Part shown: positions 26,050 through 33,038 of the stretch, piece by piece
How the letters are laid out: every line of letters starts with the position of its first letter
Position numbering within the stretch: the stretch's first letter is position 1
Source: Streptomyces sp. JJ66
GTDB taxonomy: Bacteria > Actinomycetota > Actinomycetes > Streptomycetales > Streptomycetaceae
Direction: 5' to 3'
NCBI RefSeq assembly: GCF_019303495.1
Contig: NZ_JAEVFI010000001.1
Location: 1 to 64,000 of the forward strand
Length of the DNA stretch: 64,000 bases
Notes under the pieces: model-generated
Database searches by the model: none
What the model was told of the DNA's origin: nothing
The model's input: only the letters and a program-made list of their open reading frames with translations
Program-made: the position numbers and the translations under genes

Positions 26050-27317
26050 CAGCGCACCCCCAGGGCCGTGGCCGCCGTGACCCCCGAGCGGCAGCCGTCC
26101 TCGTGGAACCCCCAGCCGTGGTAGGCGCCCGCGAAGGCGGTGACGGAGGTGTTGAGCGCGGGCAGCCGCCGCTGCGCGGCCACCGATTCGGGGGTGTAGA
26201 GGGGGTGTTCGTAGACCATCTCGGCCAGGACGCGGGAGCGGTCCACGTCCTGCGCGCTGTTCAGGGTGACGACGTAGGTGTCGGCGGCGTCCAGGCGCTG
26301 CAGCCGGTTCATGTCGTAGCTGACGCGCACGCCGTCGGAGGAGACGTCGCAGGCAGGCATGCGGTAGTTCCACGACGCCCGGGCGCCGCTGCTGCGGGGC
26401 AGTACGGAGGTGTCGGTGTGCAGCACGGTGGGGTTGCGGGAGTAGCCGAACGCGCCCAGGACGGCCCGCTCGTCGTCGCTGGGATCGGCCAGCAGGCGCA
26501 GGGCCTGGTCGGGGTGGGTGGCGATGACGACGGCGGCGTAGCGCTCGGTGGTGCCGGAGGCGGTGGTGACGTCGGCGCCGTCGGCGTGCCGCCGCACCGC
26601 GCGCACTTCGGTGCCGGTGTGCACGGCGGTGAGCTGCTTGGCCACGCGTTCGACGTAGGCGCGGGAGCCGCCGGTGACGGTGCGCCAGGTGGGCGACCCG
26701 GTGACGGTGAGCATGCCGTGGTGGTCCAGGAAGCGGAACAGGTAGCGCGCCGGGTAGCGCAGCGCGGTGCGCGGGGCGCAGGACCACACGCAGGCGACCA
26801 CCGGTGTCATGAAGTGGGTGACGAAGTAGCGCGAGAAGCGGCCGGCGGCGAGGAACTCCCCGAGGGTGGGCTCGTCCGGCGACTCGGGGGCGGCCAGCAG
26901 CGCGCGGGCGCGGCGGTGAAAGACCGGCACCTCGGCGAGCAGGCGCAGGTAGCGGGCGCGCAGGGCGTGCGCGGGCCGGGCCAGCAGGCCGCGCGGGCCG
27001 CGGGCCCCGGCGTACTCCAGGCCGCAGCCGTCGCAGCGCACGGACATGCTCATTTCCGACTCCTGCGTGGCCACCCCGAGTTCGGAGAACAGCCGCAGCA
27101 GGTGGGGGTAGGTGCGGCGGTTGTGCACGATGAAGCCGGAGTCCACCTGGTGGATGCGCCCGGCGGCGTCGGGGAGGTCGTGAGTGTGGGCGTGGCCGCC
27201 GAGCCGGTCGTCGGCCTCGTAGAGCGTCACCTCGTGTGCCGCGCTCAGGATGTGGGCGGCGGTCAGTCCGGCGATACCGCTGCCGATGACCGCCATGCGC
27301 CGTCGCTCCCCTGTCAT
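26046..27317 (-). CDS. FAD-dependent oxidoreductase (amine-oxidase/desaturase-like)
   Basis: A 423-residue flavoprotein, first gene of the five-gene operon. The dinucleotide-binding fold is MAVIGSGIAGLTAAHIL followed by YEADDRLGGHAHTH; later come HFMTPVVACVWSCAPRTALRYPA and the C-terminal FAD site AGAYHGWGFHEDGCRSGV. The family occurs next to DUF1365 and CFA-synthase genes in the mycobacterial SigK operon (Rv0449c type) and in singlet-oxygen regulons of proteobacteria, where related flavoproteins act in furan-fatty-acid formation. ATG 27317 has GGAGGGAG upstream. Its SigK-type promoter is at 27410-27437. Confidence 0.9.
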   Translation of the reverse strand: MTGERRRMAVIGSGIAGLTAAHILSAAHEVTLYEADDRLGGHAHTHDLPDAAGRIHQVDSGFIVHNRRTYPHLLRLFSELGVATQESEMSMSVRCDGCGLEYAGARGPRGLLARPAHALRARYLRLLAEVPVFHRRARALLAAPESPDEPTLGEFLAAGRFSRYFVTHFMTPVVACVWSCAPRTALRYPARYLFRFLDHHGMLTVTGSPTWRTVTGGSRAYVERVAKQLTAVHTGTEVRAVRRHADGADVTTASGTTERYAAVVIATHPDQALRLLADPSDDERAVLGAFGYSRNPTVLHTDTSVLPRSSGARASWNYRMPACDVSSDGVRVSYDMNRLQRLDAADTYVVTLNSAQDVDRSRVLAEMVYEHPLYTPESVAAQRRLPALNTSVTAFAGAYHGWGFHEDGCRSGVTAATALGVRW

Positions 27318-27409
27318 GCCGCTCCCTCCCGGCGCGCGGGCCGTGCGCCGTCGTTCGCTGGTGCTTCTGGGTCCTCCGGACGCGTGTCGCCCGGCATGCT
27401 CACGGAGTG

Positions 27410-27437
27410 ATTCGGAACCGGCTCGCCTGGGGTTTGG
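27410..27437 (-). promoter_or_regulatory. SigK-type promoter of the FAD-oxidoreductase operon
   Basis: On the minus strand, CCAAACC (27431-27437), 15 bases, CCGAAT (27410-27415). It differs by one base in the -35 element from the sigma operon promoter and has the same spacing. It predicts a leader of about 85 nt before the ATG at 27317. Confidence 0.7.
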
Positions 27438-27517
27438 TGCGGACCGGGGCGCGTTCACCCAGCTCGTCCACCGGCACGCCGGGCGCGGACCCGTTTCTCA
27501 CTCGTTCGAAGGACCCA

Positions 27518-27545
27518 CCAATCCGCCGCACGGCCCGCGCCGAAT
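27518..27545 (+). promoter_or_regulatory. SigK-type promoter of the molybdo-oxidoreductase gene
   Basis: CCAATCC (27518-27524), 15 bases, CCGAAT (27540-27545). It is identical in elements and spacing to the sigma operon promoter, within CACCAATCCGCC. The -10 overlaps the ATG at 27544, so transcription should start near 27551-27553, at the GTG. Confidence 0.7.
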
Positions 27546-27552
27546 GCGGGGT

Positions 27553-29322
27553 GTGAAGGGAAACCGGGTACAGCACATCGGCTGGCTGGCACTGGGCGCG
27601 CTGAGCGGCCTGCTGGCCGGGGCGGCGGCGCTGGGCGCAGCCGAACTGGTCGCCGCGGCACTGCGTCCGCAGGCGAGCGTCCTGACCGTGGTCAATGAGG
27701 CGGTCGTCCGGCACACCCCAGCGCCGGTCGCGCAGTGGGCACTGGACACGTTCAAGCCGAACCACAAGACGTACCTGCAGCTCGGCACCGCGGTGTCCGT
27801 GGGCCTGATCGCCATGGGTCTGGGCGTACTGGCACTGCACCGCCGGCGCACGGGTGCGGCCGGTGTGCTGCTGTTCGGTGCCGTGGGTGCGGCGGCCGCG
27901 CTGAGCGGCCCGGCGAGCCAGGCGTGGGACATCGCGCCCCCGCTGCTCGGCGCGCCGGTCGGCGCGGCCGTGCTGTACCTGCTGGCCGGACGGCTGACCA
28001 CACCGGCGCCGGGCCCGTCCGTGACCGAGGCTCCGGACGGGTCCGGGCAGGCGGACGACGCGCCGTCCCCGGTGACGTCCGCGCCCACCGCGGGCGCGGC
28101 GACAGCGGGCGAACCGGCAGCGGGTGAACCGGCAACGGGTGAACCGGCAACGGGCGAGCCGGCGACAGTCGGTACCGGCGGCGGGAAGCCGTACCTGCGG
28201 CTGACCGACGGCGGCGCGGGCGACCGGCCCACCTTCGATCGCCGCGGTTTCGTGATCGCGGCGTCCGCAGCAGCGGCTGCCTCGGCGGGCGCAGGTGTCC
28301 TGGGTCGGCACCTGAACGCGTCCAGCGGGGCCGAGGCAGCCGCGTCCCGCACCGCGCTCAGCATCCCGGCACCGGCTGACGCGGCCAAGCCGCAGCCTGC
28401 GGGCGCGGATCTGGACGTGGACGGGCTCAGCCCCTTCTTCACCCCGAACGACGAGTTCTACCGCGTGGACACCGCTATCCGCGTGCCCCGGGTGGACGCC
28501 ACGACCTGGCGGCTGCGGATCGGCGGGCAGGGGGTGCGCACGCCGCTCACCCTGAGCTTCGACGACCTGCTGGGCCGGGAGCTGGTGGAGCGGGACATCA
28601 CGCTGACCTGCGTATCCAACCAGGTCGGCGGCCCCTACGTGGGCACCGCCCGCTGGATCGGCGTCCCCCTGGCAGACCTGCTGCGGGAGGCGGGCGTGCG
28701 TCCGCCGTCCGCGGGCGGTCCGGCTGACCAGCTGGTGTCCCGCTCGGTGGACGGCATGGCGATCGGCACCCCGGTGGAGACCGTCATGGACGGCCGGGAC
28801 GCGTTGCTGGCCTTCGGCATGAACGGCAAGCCGCTTCCGTTCGACCACGGCTTCCCGGTACGCATGGTGGTGCCCGGCCTGTACGGCTACGTCTCCGCCT
28901 GCAAATGGCTGCGGGAGCTGGAACTCACCACGTTCGCCGCGTACGACGCGTACTGGGTCAAGCGCGACTGGGCCGCCAGGGCGCCGGTCAAGACCCAGTC
29001 ACGCATCGACACCCCGCGCCCGCTGGCGTCACTCTCCCCCGGCCGGGTACCGGTGGCCGGTGTCGCCTGGGCCCAGCACCGTGGCGTGGCCCGCGTGGAG
29101 GTCCGCGTGGACCAGGGGCCATGGGAGCGGGCCGAACTGGCGCCCGCCGCCACGGAGGACACCTGGCGCCAGTGGCTGTGGGAGTGGGACGCCACTCCCG
29201 GGCGGCACACCCTGGAGGTCCGCGCCACCGACGGCGAGGGCCGCACCCAGACCAGCGAGCGGGTCGGCACCGTACCCGACGGCGCGACCGGCTGGCACTC
29301 GGTGGTGGTCACCGTCACCTGA
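27553..29322 (+). CDS. Membrane molybdopterin-dependent oxidoreductase (sulfite-oxidase fold)
   Basis: About 589 residues. The N-terminal 150 residues hold four hydrophobic helices, followed by a low-complexity linker with GEPAT repeats, then DRRGFVIAASAAAAASAG, a twin-arginine-like segment, and a sulfite-oxidase/YedY-type domain. The molybdenum-ligating cysteine is in ITLTCVSNQVGGPY (about residue 353); MVVPGLYGYVSACKWL and the C-terminal dimerisation domain (RVEVRVDQGPW) follow. The catalytic domain likely faces outside the cell. GTG 27553 was chosen because a SigK-type -10 covers the ATG at 27544 and no ribosome site precedes either codon, suggesting leaderless translation. Substrate unknown; methionine sulfoxide or sulfite are family options. 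Confidence 0.85.
   Translation: MKGNRVQHIGWLALGALSGLLAGAAALGAAELVAAALRPQASVLTVVNEAVVRHTPAPVAQWALDTFKPNHKTYLQLGTAVSVGLIAMGLGVLALHRRRTGAAGVLLFGAVGAAAALSGPASQAWDIAPPLLGAPVGAAVLYLLAGRLTTPAPGPSVTEAPDGSGQADDAPSPVTSAPTAGAATAGEPAAGEPATGEPATGEPATVGTGGGKPYLRLTDGGAGDRPTFDRRGFVIAASAAAAASAGAGVLGRHLNASSGAEAAASRTALSIPAPADAAKPQPAGADLDVDGLSPFFTPNDEFYRVDTAIRVPRVDATTWRLRIGGQGVRTPLTLSFDDLLGRELVERDITLTCVSNQVGGPYVGTARWIGVPLADLLREAGVRPPSAGGPADQLVSRSVDGMAIGTPVETVMDGRDALLAFGMNGKPLPFDHGFPVRMVVPGLYGYVSACKWLRELELTTFAAYDAYWVKRDWAARAPVKTQSRIDTPRPLASLSPGRVPVAGVAWAQHRGVARVEVRVDQGPWERAELAPAATEDTWRQWLWEWDATPGRHTLEVRATDGEGRTQTSERVGTVPDGATGWHSVVVTVT
28105..28164 (+). repeat. 15-bp tandem repeat encoding GEPA(T/A)
   Basis: Four near-identical 15-bp units coding GEPAA/GEPAT in the linker between the membrane part and the catalytic domain. 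Such repeats expand and contract by slippage. Confidence 0.8.
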
Positions 29323-29380
29323 CGCTGCCCACAGCCCACATGCACCCACTTGGGCAACAACCACACAGACCACTTGTCGT

Positions 29381-29407
29381 TGGACACAACGTCCAGCCCT
29401 TAGGGCT
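29381..29407. promoter_or_regulatory. Adjacent palindromes upstream of the fasciclin gene
   Basis: TGGAC-N5-GTCCA (29381-29395) and AGCCCTTAGGGCT (29395-29407) touch each other 34-60 bp before the start codon. They may be operator sites or a leader structure. No SigK-type promoter is evident here. Confidence 0.35.
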
Positions 29408-29440
29408 TCACAGCGAAGCTCCGTCACATAGGAGAATCAC

Positions 29441-30097
29441 ATGAACACGTACAGCCGCATCCGTCGTTCCGCCGTGGCCGTCGCCGCCGCCGCCGTCCTC
29501 CCGCTGGCCCTCACCGCCTGCGGCTCGGACGGCGACACCACCTCCGACGAGTCCACCCCGGCGGCGCAGGAGCAGACCAACGAGCCCACCGAGGAGGCCA
29601 CCACCGACGACGGCATGGGCACCAAGCCGTTCGGCGAGGGATGCGCTGCCGTACCGGCGGACGGCGAGGGCAGCTTCGACGGCATGGCCGACGACCCGGT
29701 GGCCACCGCGGCCTCCAACAACCCCGAACTGTCCACGCTGGTGAAGGCCGTGCAGGAGGCCGACCTGGTGGACACCCTCAACAGCGCCGAGGACATCACC
29801 GTCTTCGCGCCGACCAACGATGCCTTCGCCGAGATCCCCGAGGAGGACCTGAACGCGCTGCTGGCCGACAAGGAGCAGCTCACCGAGGTGCTGACCTACC
29901 ACGTCGTGGGCGAGCGTCTGGCCCCGGCCGACCTGAAGGACGGCACCTTCAAGACCCTGGCCGAGCAGGACCTGACCACCTCTGGTTCCGATGAGGACTA
30001 CACCGTGAACGACAGCGCCAACGTCGTCTGCGGCAACGTCCCGACGGCCAACGCCACCGTGTACATCATCGACGAGGTCCTCATGCCGCAGTCCTGA
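29441..30097 (+). CDS. Fasciclin-domain lipoprotein (MPT83/MPT70-like)
   Basis: A 218-residue secreted lipoprotein. The signal peptide ends in the lipobox LTAC with C27 as lipidation site; an acidic Thr/Glu-rich spacer follows to about 65. The FAS1 domain (about 75-215) has NNPELSTLVKAVQEADLVDTL, ITVFAPTNDAFAEI, VLTYHVVGERL and the last strand ATVYIIDEVLMP. FAS1 proteins mediate adhesion or surface interactions. In mycobacteria the fasciclin proteins MPT70/MPT83 are the best-known SigK targets, so its place beside this SigK cluster is telling. RBS AGGAGA precedes ATG 29441. Confidence 0.93.
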   Translation: MNTYSRIRRSAVAVAAAAVLPLALTACGSDGDTTSDESTPAAQEQTNEPTEEATTDDGMGTKPFGEGCAAVPADGEGSFDGMADDPVATAASNNPELSTLVKAVQEADLVDTLNSAEDITVFAPTNDAFAEIPEEDLNALLADKEQLTEVLTYHVVGERLAPADLKDGTFKTLAEQDLTTSGSDEDYTVNDSANVVCGNVPTANATVYIIDEVLMPQS

Positions 30098-30111
30098 ACC
30101 ACGCGGTGCGT

Positions 30112-30145
30112 GCCGCCGTCCGGCCTCCCGAGCCCGGACGGCGGC
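30112..30145 (+). terminator. Terminator after the fasciclin gene
   Basis: GCCGCCGTCCGG (30112-30123) pairs perfectly with 30134-30145 across a 10-base loop, 15 bp after the stop codon. Confidence 0.8.
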
Positions 30146-30333
30146 ATTCCGCATGTCTGCCTGGTGGTGCCGGAGATGCGCCGGAGCGTATTGCCCGGCG
30201 CGGGGACGCCGCCTAATTTTTGGTGTGACCTGCGTCGTCAGGGCCCACCCGCTCCCCCACGCGGGCGCAGGCCGCGCATCGCCCCCTCCGGCACCCTCCG
30301 GAAACGGGCACGGGCCACCGAAAAGAGGACGCC

Positions 30334-31293
30334 ATGGACCTGGAGCTACGGCATCTCAAGGTCGTCCGGGCGATCGCCGACGCGGGAAGCCTCACCCGCG
30401 CCGCCACCGCCCTCGGACTCGCCCAGTCCGCCCTGAGCGCCCAGCTCAAACGCATCGAACGCGCCCTGGGCGGCCCCCTGTTCGTACGGGACCGGGGCGG
30501 TGCCCGCCCCACCCCGCTGGGCGAGCTGGTACTCGACCGCTCCCGCGTTCTGCTGCCCGCGATGCGGCAGCTGGAAGAGGACGCCCGGCGGTTCACCGGA
30601 GCCTGGCAGGCCACCCCGCGCTTCCGCCTCGGCGGTACCCACGGGCTGCTGCTGGGCGCCCTGCTGGACCGCCTGTCGGCCGCGCACCCCACGGCCCCGG
30701 TACGCACGTACACCTCGTGGTCACAGGAGGCGATCGCCGCGCTGGTCCGTGAGGGGCGTCTGGACTTCGCGCTCACCGGCGTGTGCGCCGACGCGCTGCC
30801 GCCGGATCACGACCGGCTGGAGTGGCACACCATCGCCGAGGACCCCATCTTCGTCCTGCTGCCCGAGGACCACCCGCATGCCGGGGAATCCGCGCTGGAA
30901 CTGGGCAAGCTGGCCGAGGAGCAGTGGACGTCCACCCCGGGTGACGGCTGCTTCGGCGACTGTTTCGCCGCCGCCTGCGCCCAGTCCGGCTTCGCCCCGG
31001 GGCCGCTGTTCGAGACCGACACCGCCTCGTGCGTGCACCTGGTGCAGGTGGGCCGCGCCGTCGGCCTGTGCCGCGCCACGTTCCCGCCAACGCCCGGCGT
31101 GGTGACCGTCCCGCTGGCCGGAACGCCGCTGAGCTGGCGGCACGTACTGGGCCACGACCCCGCCTCCCCCGCCGTCGGCGCCGCCCCCGCGGTGCTCGCC
31201 TACGCACGTCAGGCGCACCGCGAGGCCGCCGCCCGCAACTCCGCCTACGTGCGCTGGCTGGAGACGAACGCGCACCACAGAGCCGAGGGTTGA
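30334..31293 (+). CDS. LysR-family transcriptional regulator
   Basis: A 319-residue regulator. The N-terminal winged helix (MDLELRHLKVVRAIADAGSL, TRAATALGLAQSALSAQLKR, IERALGGPLFVRD) is standard for LysR. The effector domain runs from about 90 to 295 (FRLGGTHGLLLGALLDRL, LDFALTGVCADALP). AAGAGG precedes ATG 30334. The neighbours are the fasciclin gene upstream and a secreted protease gene downstream on the same strand, so it might control the protease, but no divergent target is present. The effector is unknown. Confidence 0.92.
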   Translation: MDLELRHLKVVRAIADAGSLTRAATALGLAQSALSAQLKRIERALGGPLFVRDRGGARPTPLGELVLDRSRVLLPAMRQLEEDARRFTGAWQATPRFRLGGTHGLLLGALLDRLSAAHPTAPVRTYTSWSQEAIAALVREGRLDFALTGVCADALPPDHDRLEWHTIAEDPIFVLLPEDHPHAGESALELGKLAEEQWTSTPGDGCFGDCFAAACAQSGFAPGPLFETDTASCVHLVQVGRAVGLCRATFPPTPGVVTVPLAGTPLSWRHVLGHDPASPAVGAAPAVLAYARQAHREAAARNSAYVRWLETNAHHRAEG

Positions 31294-31344
31294 CGCCACC
31301 GACACCCCGCACGGCGTTTTCCATCACATCATAAGAGGGGTTGG

Positions 31345-31365
31345 TTGACAGGTGCACGACCTGTC
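31345..31365. promoter_or_regulatory. TTGACA box inside a perfect palindrome before the protease gene
   Basis: GACAGGT-GCACG-ACCTGTC (31347-31365) is a perfect 7-bp inverted repeat that overlaps TTGACA (31345-31350). An operator covering a -35 element would let a repressor block transcription. The matching -10 is not obvious. Confidence 0.45.
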
Positions 31366-31416
31366 GCGGGGTGGCTAGCTTGATCAGCGCACCCCCCAAC
31401 CCTGAGGAGAACCCCC

Positions 31417-32565
31417 ATGCTCCACAGACGACGTGCGTTCACCGGCGCTGCCGTCGCAATCGCCGCACTGGGCATCAGTACCCTCCCCGTCACCGCGGGA
31501 GCCCAGGAAGCCCCCCAGGCCAAGCCCGCCGTGGACATGCCCGCGGGCATGCTGAAGGCGATGGAGCGCGACCTCGGCCTCACCCCGGCCGAAGCCCGTG
31601 CTCGCGTCGCGAACGAAGCCGAGGCCAGCAAGCTCGCGCCGAAGCTGGAGAAGGCCCTGGCCAGCGAGTTCAGCGGGGCCTGGGTGACCGGCGCCACCGC
31701 CGAACTGGTCGTCGCCACCACCGACCGCGGCCAGGCCGCCGCGATCGAGAAGGCTGGCGCCACCGCCAAGGTCGTCGAACACAGCCTCGGCGACCTCAAC
31801 GCGAGCATGAAGAAACTGGACCAGGCGTCCAACAGCGCCGCTGGGGACGCCGCGTCGGTCTGGTACGTCGACGCGCAGTCCAACACCGTCGTCGTGCGGT
31901 CGGCGAACCCGGCGAAGGCGCGCCAACTCGTCGCTGCCAGCGGCGTGGACGCGGACACCGTGCGCGTCGTGAACTCCAGCGAGGCACCCAAGCCGCTGTA
32001 CGACGTCGTAGGCGGCGACGCCTACTACATGGGCAGCGGCGGCCGCTGCTCCGTCGGCTTCTCCGTACGCCGCGGCTCGACGCCGGGCTTCGCCACCGCG
32101 GGCCACTGCGGCCGCGCGGGCACCTCCACCTCCGGCTACAACCGCGTGCGCCAGGGCACCTTCCAGGCGTCCCGGTTCCCCGGCCGCGACATGGCCTGGG
32201 TGGCGGTCAATAGCTCCTGGAACACGACCCCGTACGTGCGCGGCTCTCGCTATCGCGTGGCTGGCTCCCGCCAGGCACCGGTCGGCTCCTCGATCTGCCG
32301 CTCCGGCTCCACCACTGGCTGGCACTGCGGCACCGTCCGGCAGCACAACACCTCCGTGCGGTACCCGCAGGGCACCGTCTACGGCGTGACCCGCACCTCG
32401 GTGTGCGCCGAGCCCGGTGACTCCGGCGGCTCCTTCATCTCCGGCAGCCAGGCGCAGGGCGTCACCTCCGGCGGCTCCGGCAACTGCCGCAGCGGTGGCA
32501 CCACGTACTACCAGCCGCTCAACCCGATCCTCTCCGCGTACGGCCTGACCCTGGTCACCGGCTAA
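31417..32565 (+). CDS. Secreted S1 serine protease (streptogrisin type) with propeptide
   Basis: A 382-residue precursor. The signal peptide (MLHRRRAFTGAAVAIAALGI) ends near residue 29; the alpha-lytic-type propeptide extends to about 196, followed by a mature chymotrypsin-fold domain starting near DVVGGDAYYMG. Catalytic triad: H230 (TAGHCG), D258 (GRDMAWV), S336 (GDSGGS). Cysteines C211/C231, C294/C304 and C330/C357 fit disulfides of streptogrisins. It degrades extracellular protein after folding with the help of its propeptide. RBS AGGAG precedes the ATG. A strong terminator follows. Confidence 0.95.
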   Translation: MLHRRRAFTGAAVAIAALGISTLPVTAGAQEAPQAKPAVDMPAGMLKAMERDLGLTPAEARARVANEAEASKLAPKLEKALASEFSGAWVTGATAELVVATTDRGQAAAIEKAGATAKVVEHSLGDLNASMKKLDQASNSAAGDAASVWYVDAQSNTVVVRSANPAKARQLVAASGVDADTVRVVNSSEAPKPLYDVVGGDAYYMGSGGRCSVGFSVRRGSTPGFATAGHCGRAGTSTSGYNRVRQGTFQASRFPGRDMAWVAVNSSWNTTPYVRGSRYRVAGSRQAPVGSSICRSGSTTGWHCGTVRQHNTSVRYPQGTVYGVTRTSVCAEPGDSGGSFISGSQAQGVTSGGSGNCRSGGTTYYQPLNPILSAYGLTLVTG

Positions 32566-32584
32566 CGCACCCCCGGCGAAACCG

Positions 32585-32626
32585 GCTTCGGCCCCGGTCA
32601 GCACACCCGCTGACCGGGGCCGAAGC
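32585..32626 (+). terminator. Terminator after the protease gene
   Basis: An 18-bp perfect stem (32585-32602 with 32609-32626) and a six-base loop, 20 bp after the stop. It may also serve the convergent pterin dehydratase gene. Confidence 0.88.
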
Positions 32627-32673
32627 GCGACCGGCGGCCCCGACCCCGGAGCAACGGCCGCCGTGGTGCGGGA

Positions 32674-32988
32674 TCAGGTGTCCGTGGCGCGGTGGGCGGG
32701 GGCCACCGCCTGGATGCGCTGGGCCAGTTGGACGTCCAGTTCCGTGATCCGGCTGCCCGCGCTGTGGGTGGTCACCGACACCGCCAGCGTGTTGTAGCCG
32801 AGGGTCAGCTCGGCGTGGTGGTTCAGCTCGTCCTGGATGGCGGCGAGGTGGGCGACCATCGCCGCGGCCTGGCGGTGGCTGGGCAGCCGGTAGGTGCGGG
32901 TCAGCTGCCCGCTCTCAGTGGACCAGCCTGGCAGGCCCTCCAGCGCGGCGGTGAGGTCGGCGTCGGACAGCGGTTCCGGCTTGGCCAT
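32674..32988 (-). CDS. 4a-hydroxytetrahydrobiopterin dehydratase (PCD)
   Basis: A 104-residue small enzyme. The family pattern LPGWSTESGQLTRTYRLPS, then AAIQDELNHHAELTLGYNTLAVSVTTHSAG and ELDVQLAQRI is intact; the NHHAEL histidines and the later THSAG histidine form the active site. It dehydrates 4a-hydroxy-tetrahydropterin formed by pterin-dependent hydroxylases. ATG 32988 has GGAAGGA eleven to seventeen bases upstream. No aromatic amino acid hydroxylase is in the window. It is next to, but not overlapping, the metallo-hydrolase gene. Confidence 0.93.
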   Translation of the reverse strand: MAKPEPLSDADLTAALEGLPGWSTESGQLTRTYRLPSHRQAAAMVAHLAAIQDELNHHAELTLGYNTLAVSVTTHSAGSRITELDVQLAQRIQAVAPAHRATDT

Positions 32989-33038
32989 GGCGGGCGTTCC
33001 TTCCGGTAGGCGTCGGTCGCGGCAGGCGCAGACGTGGG

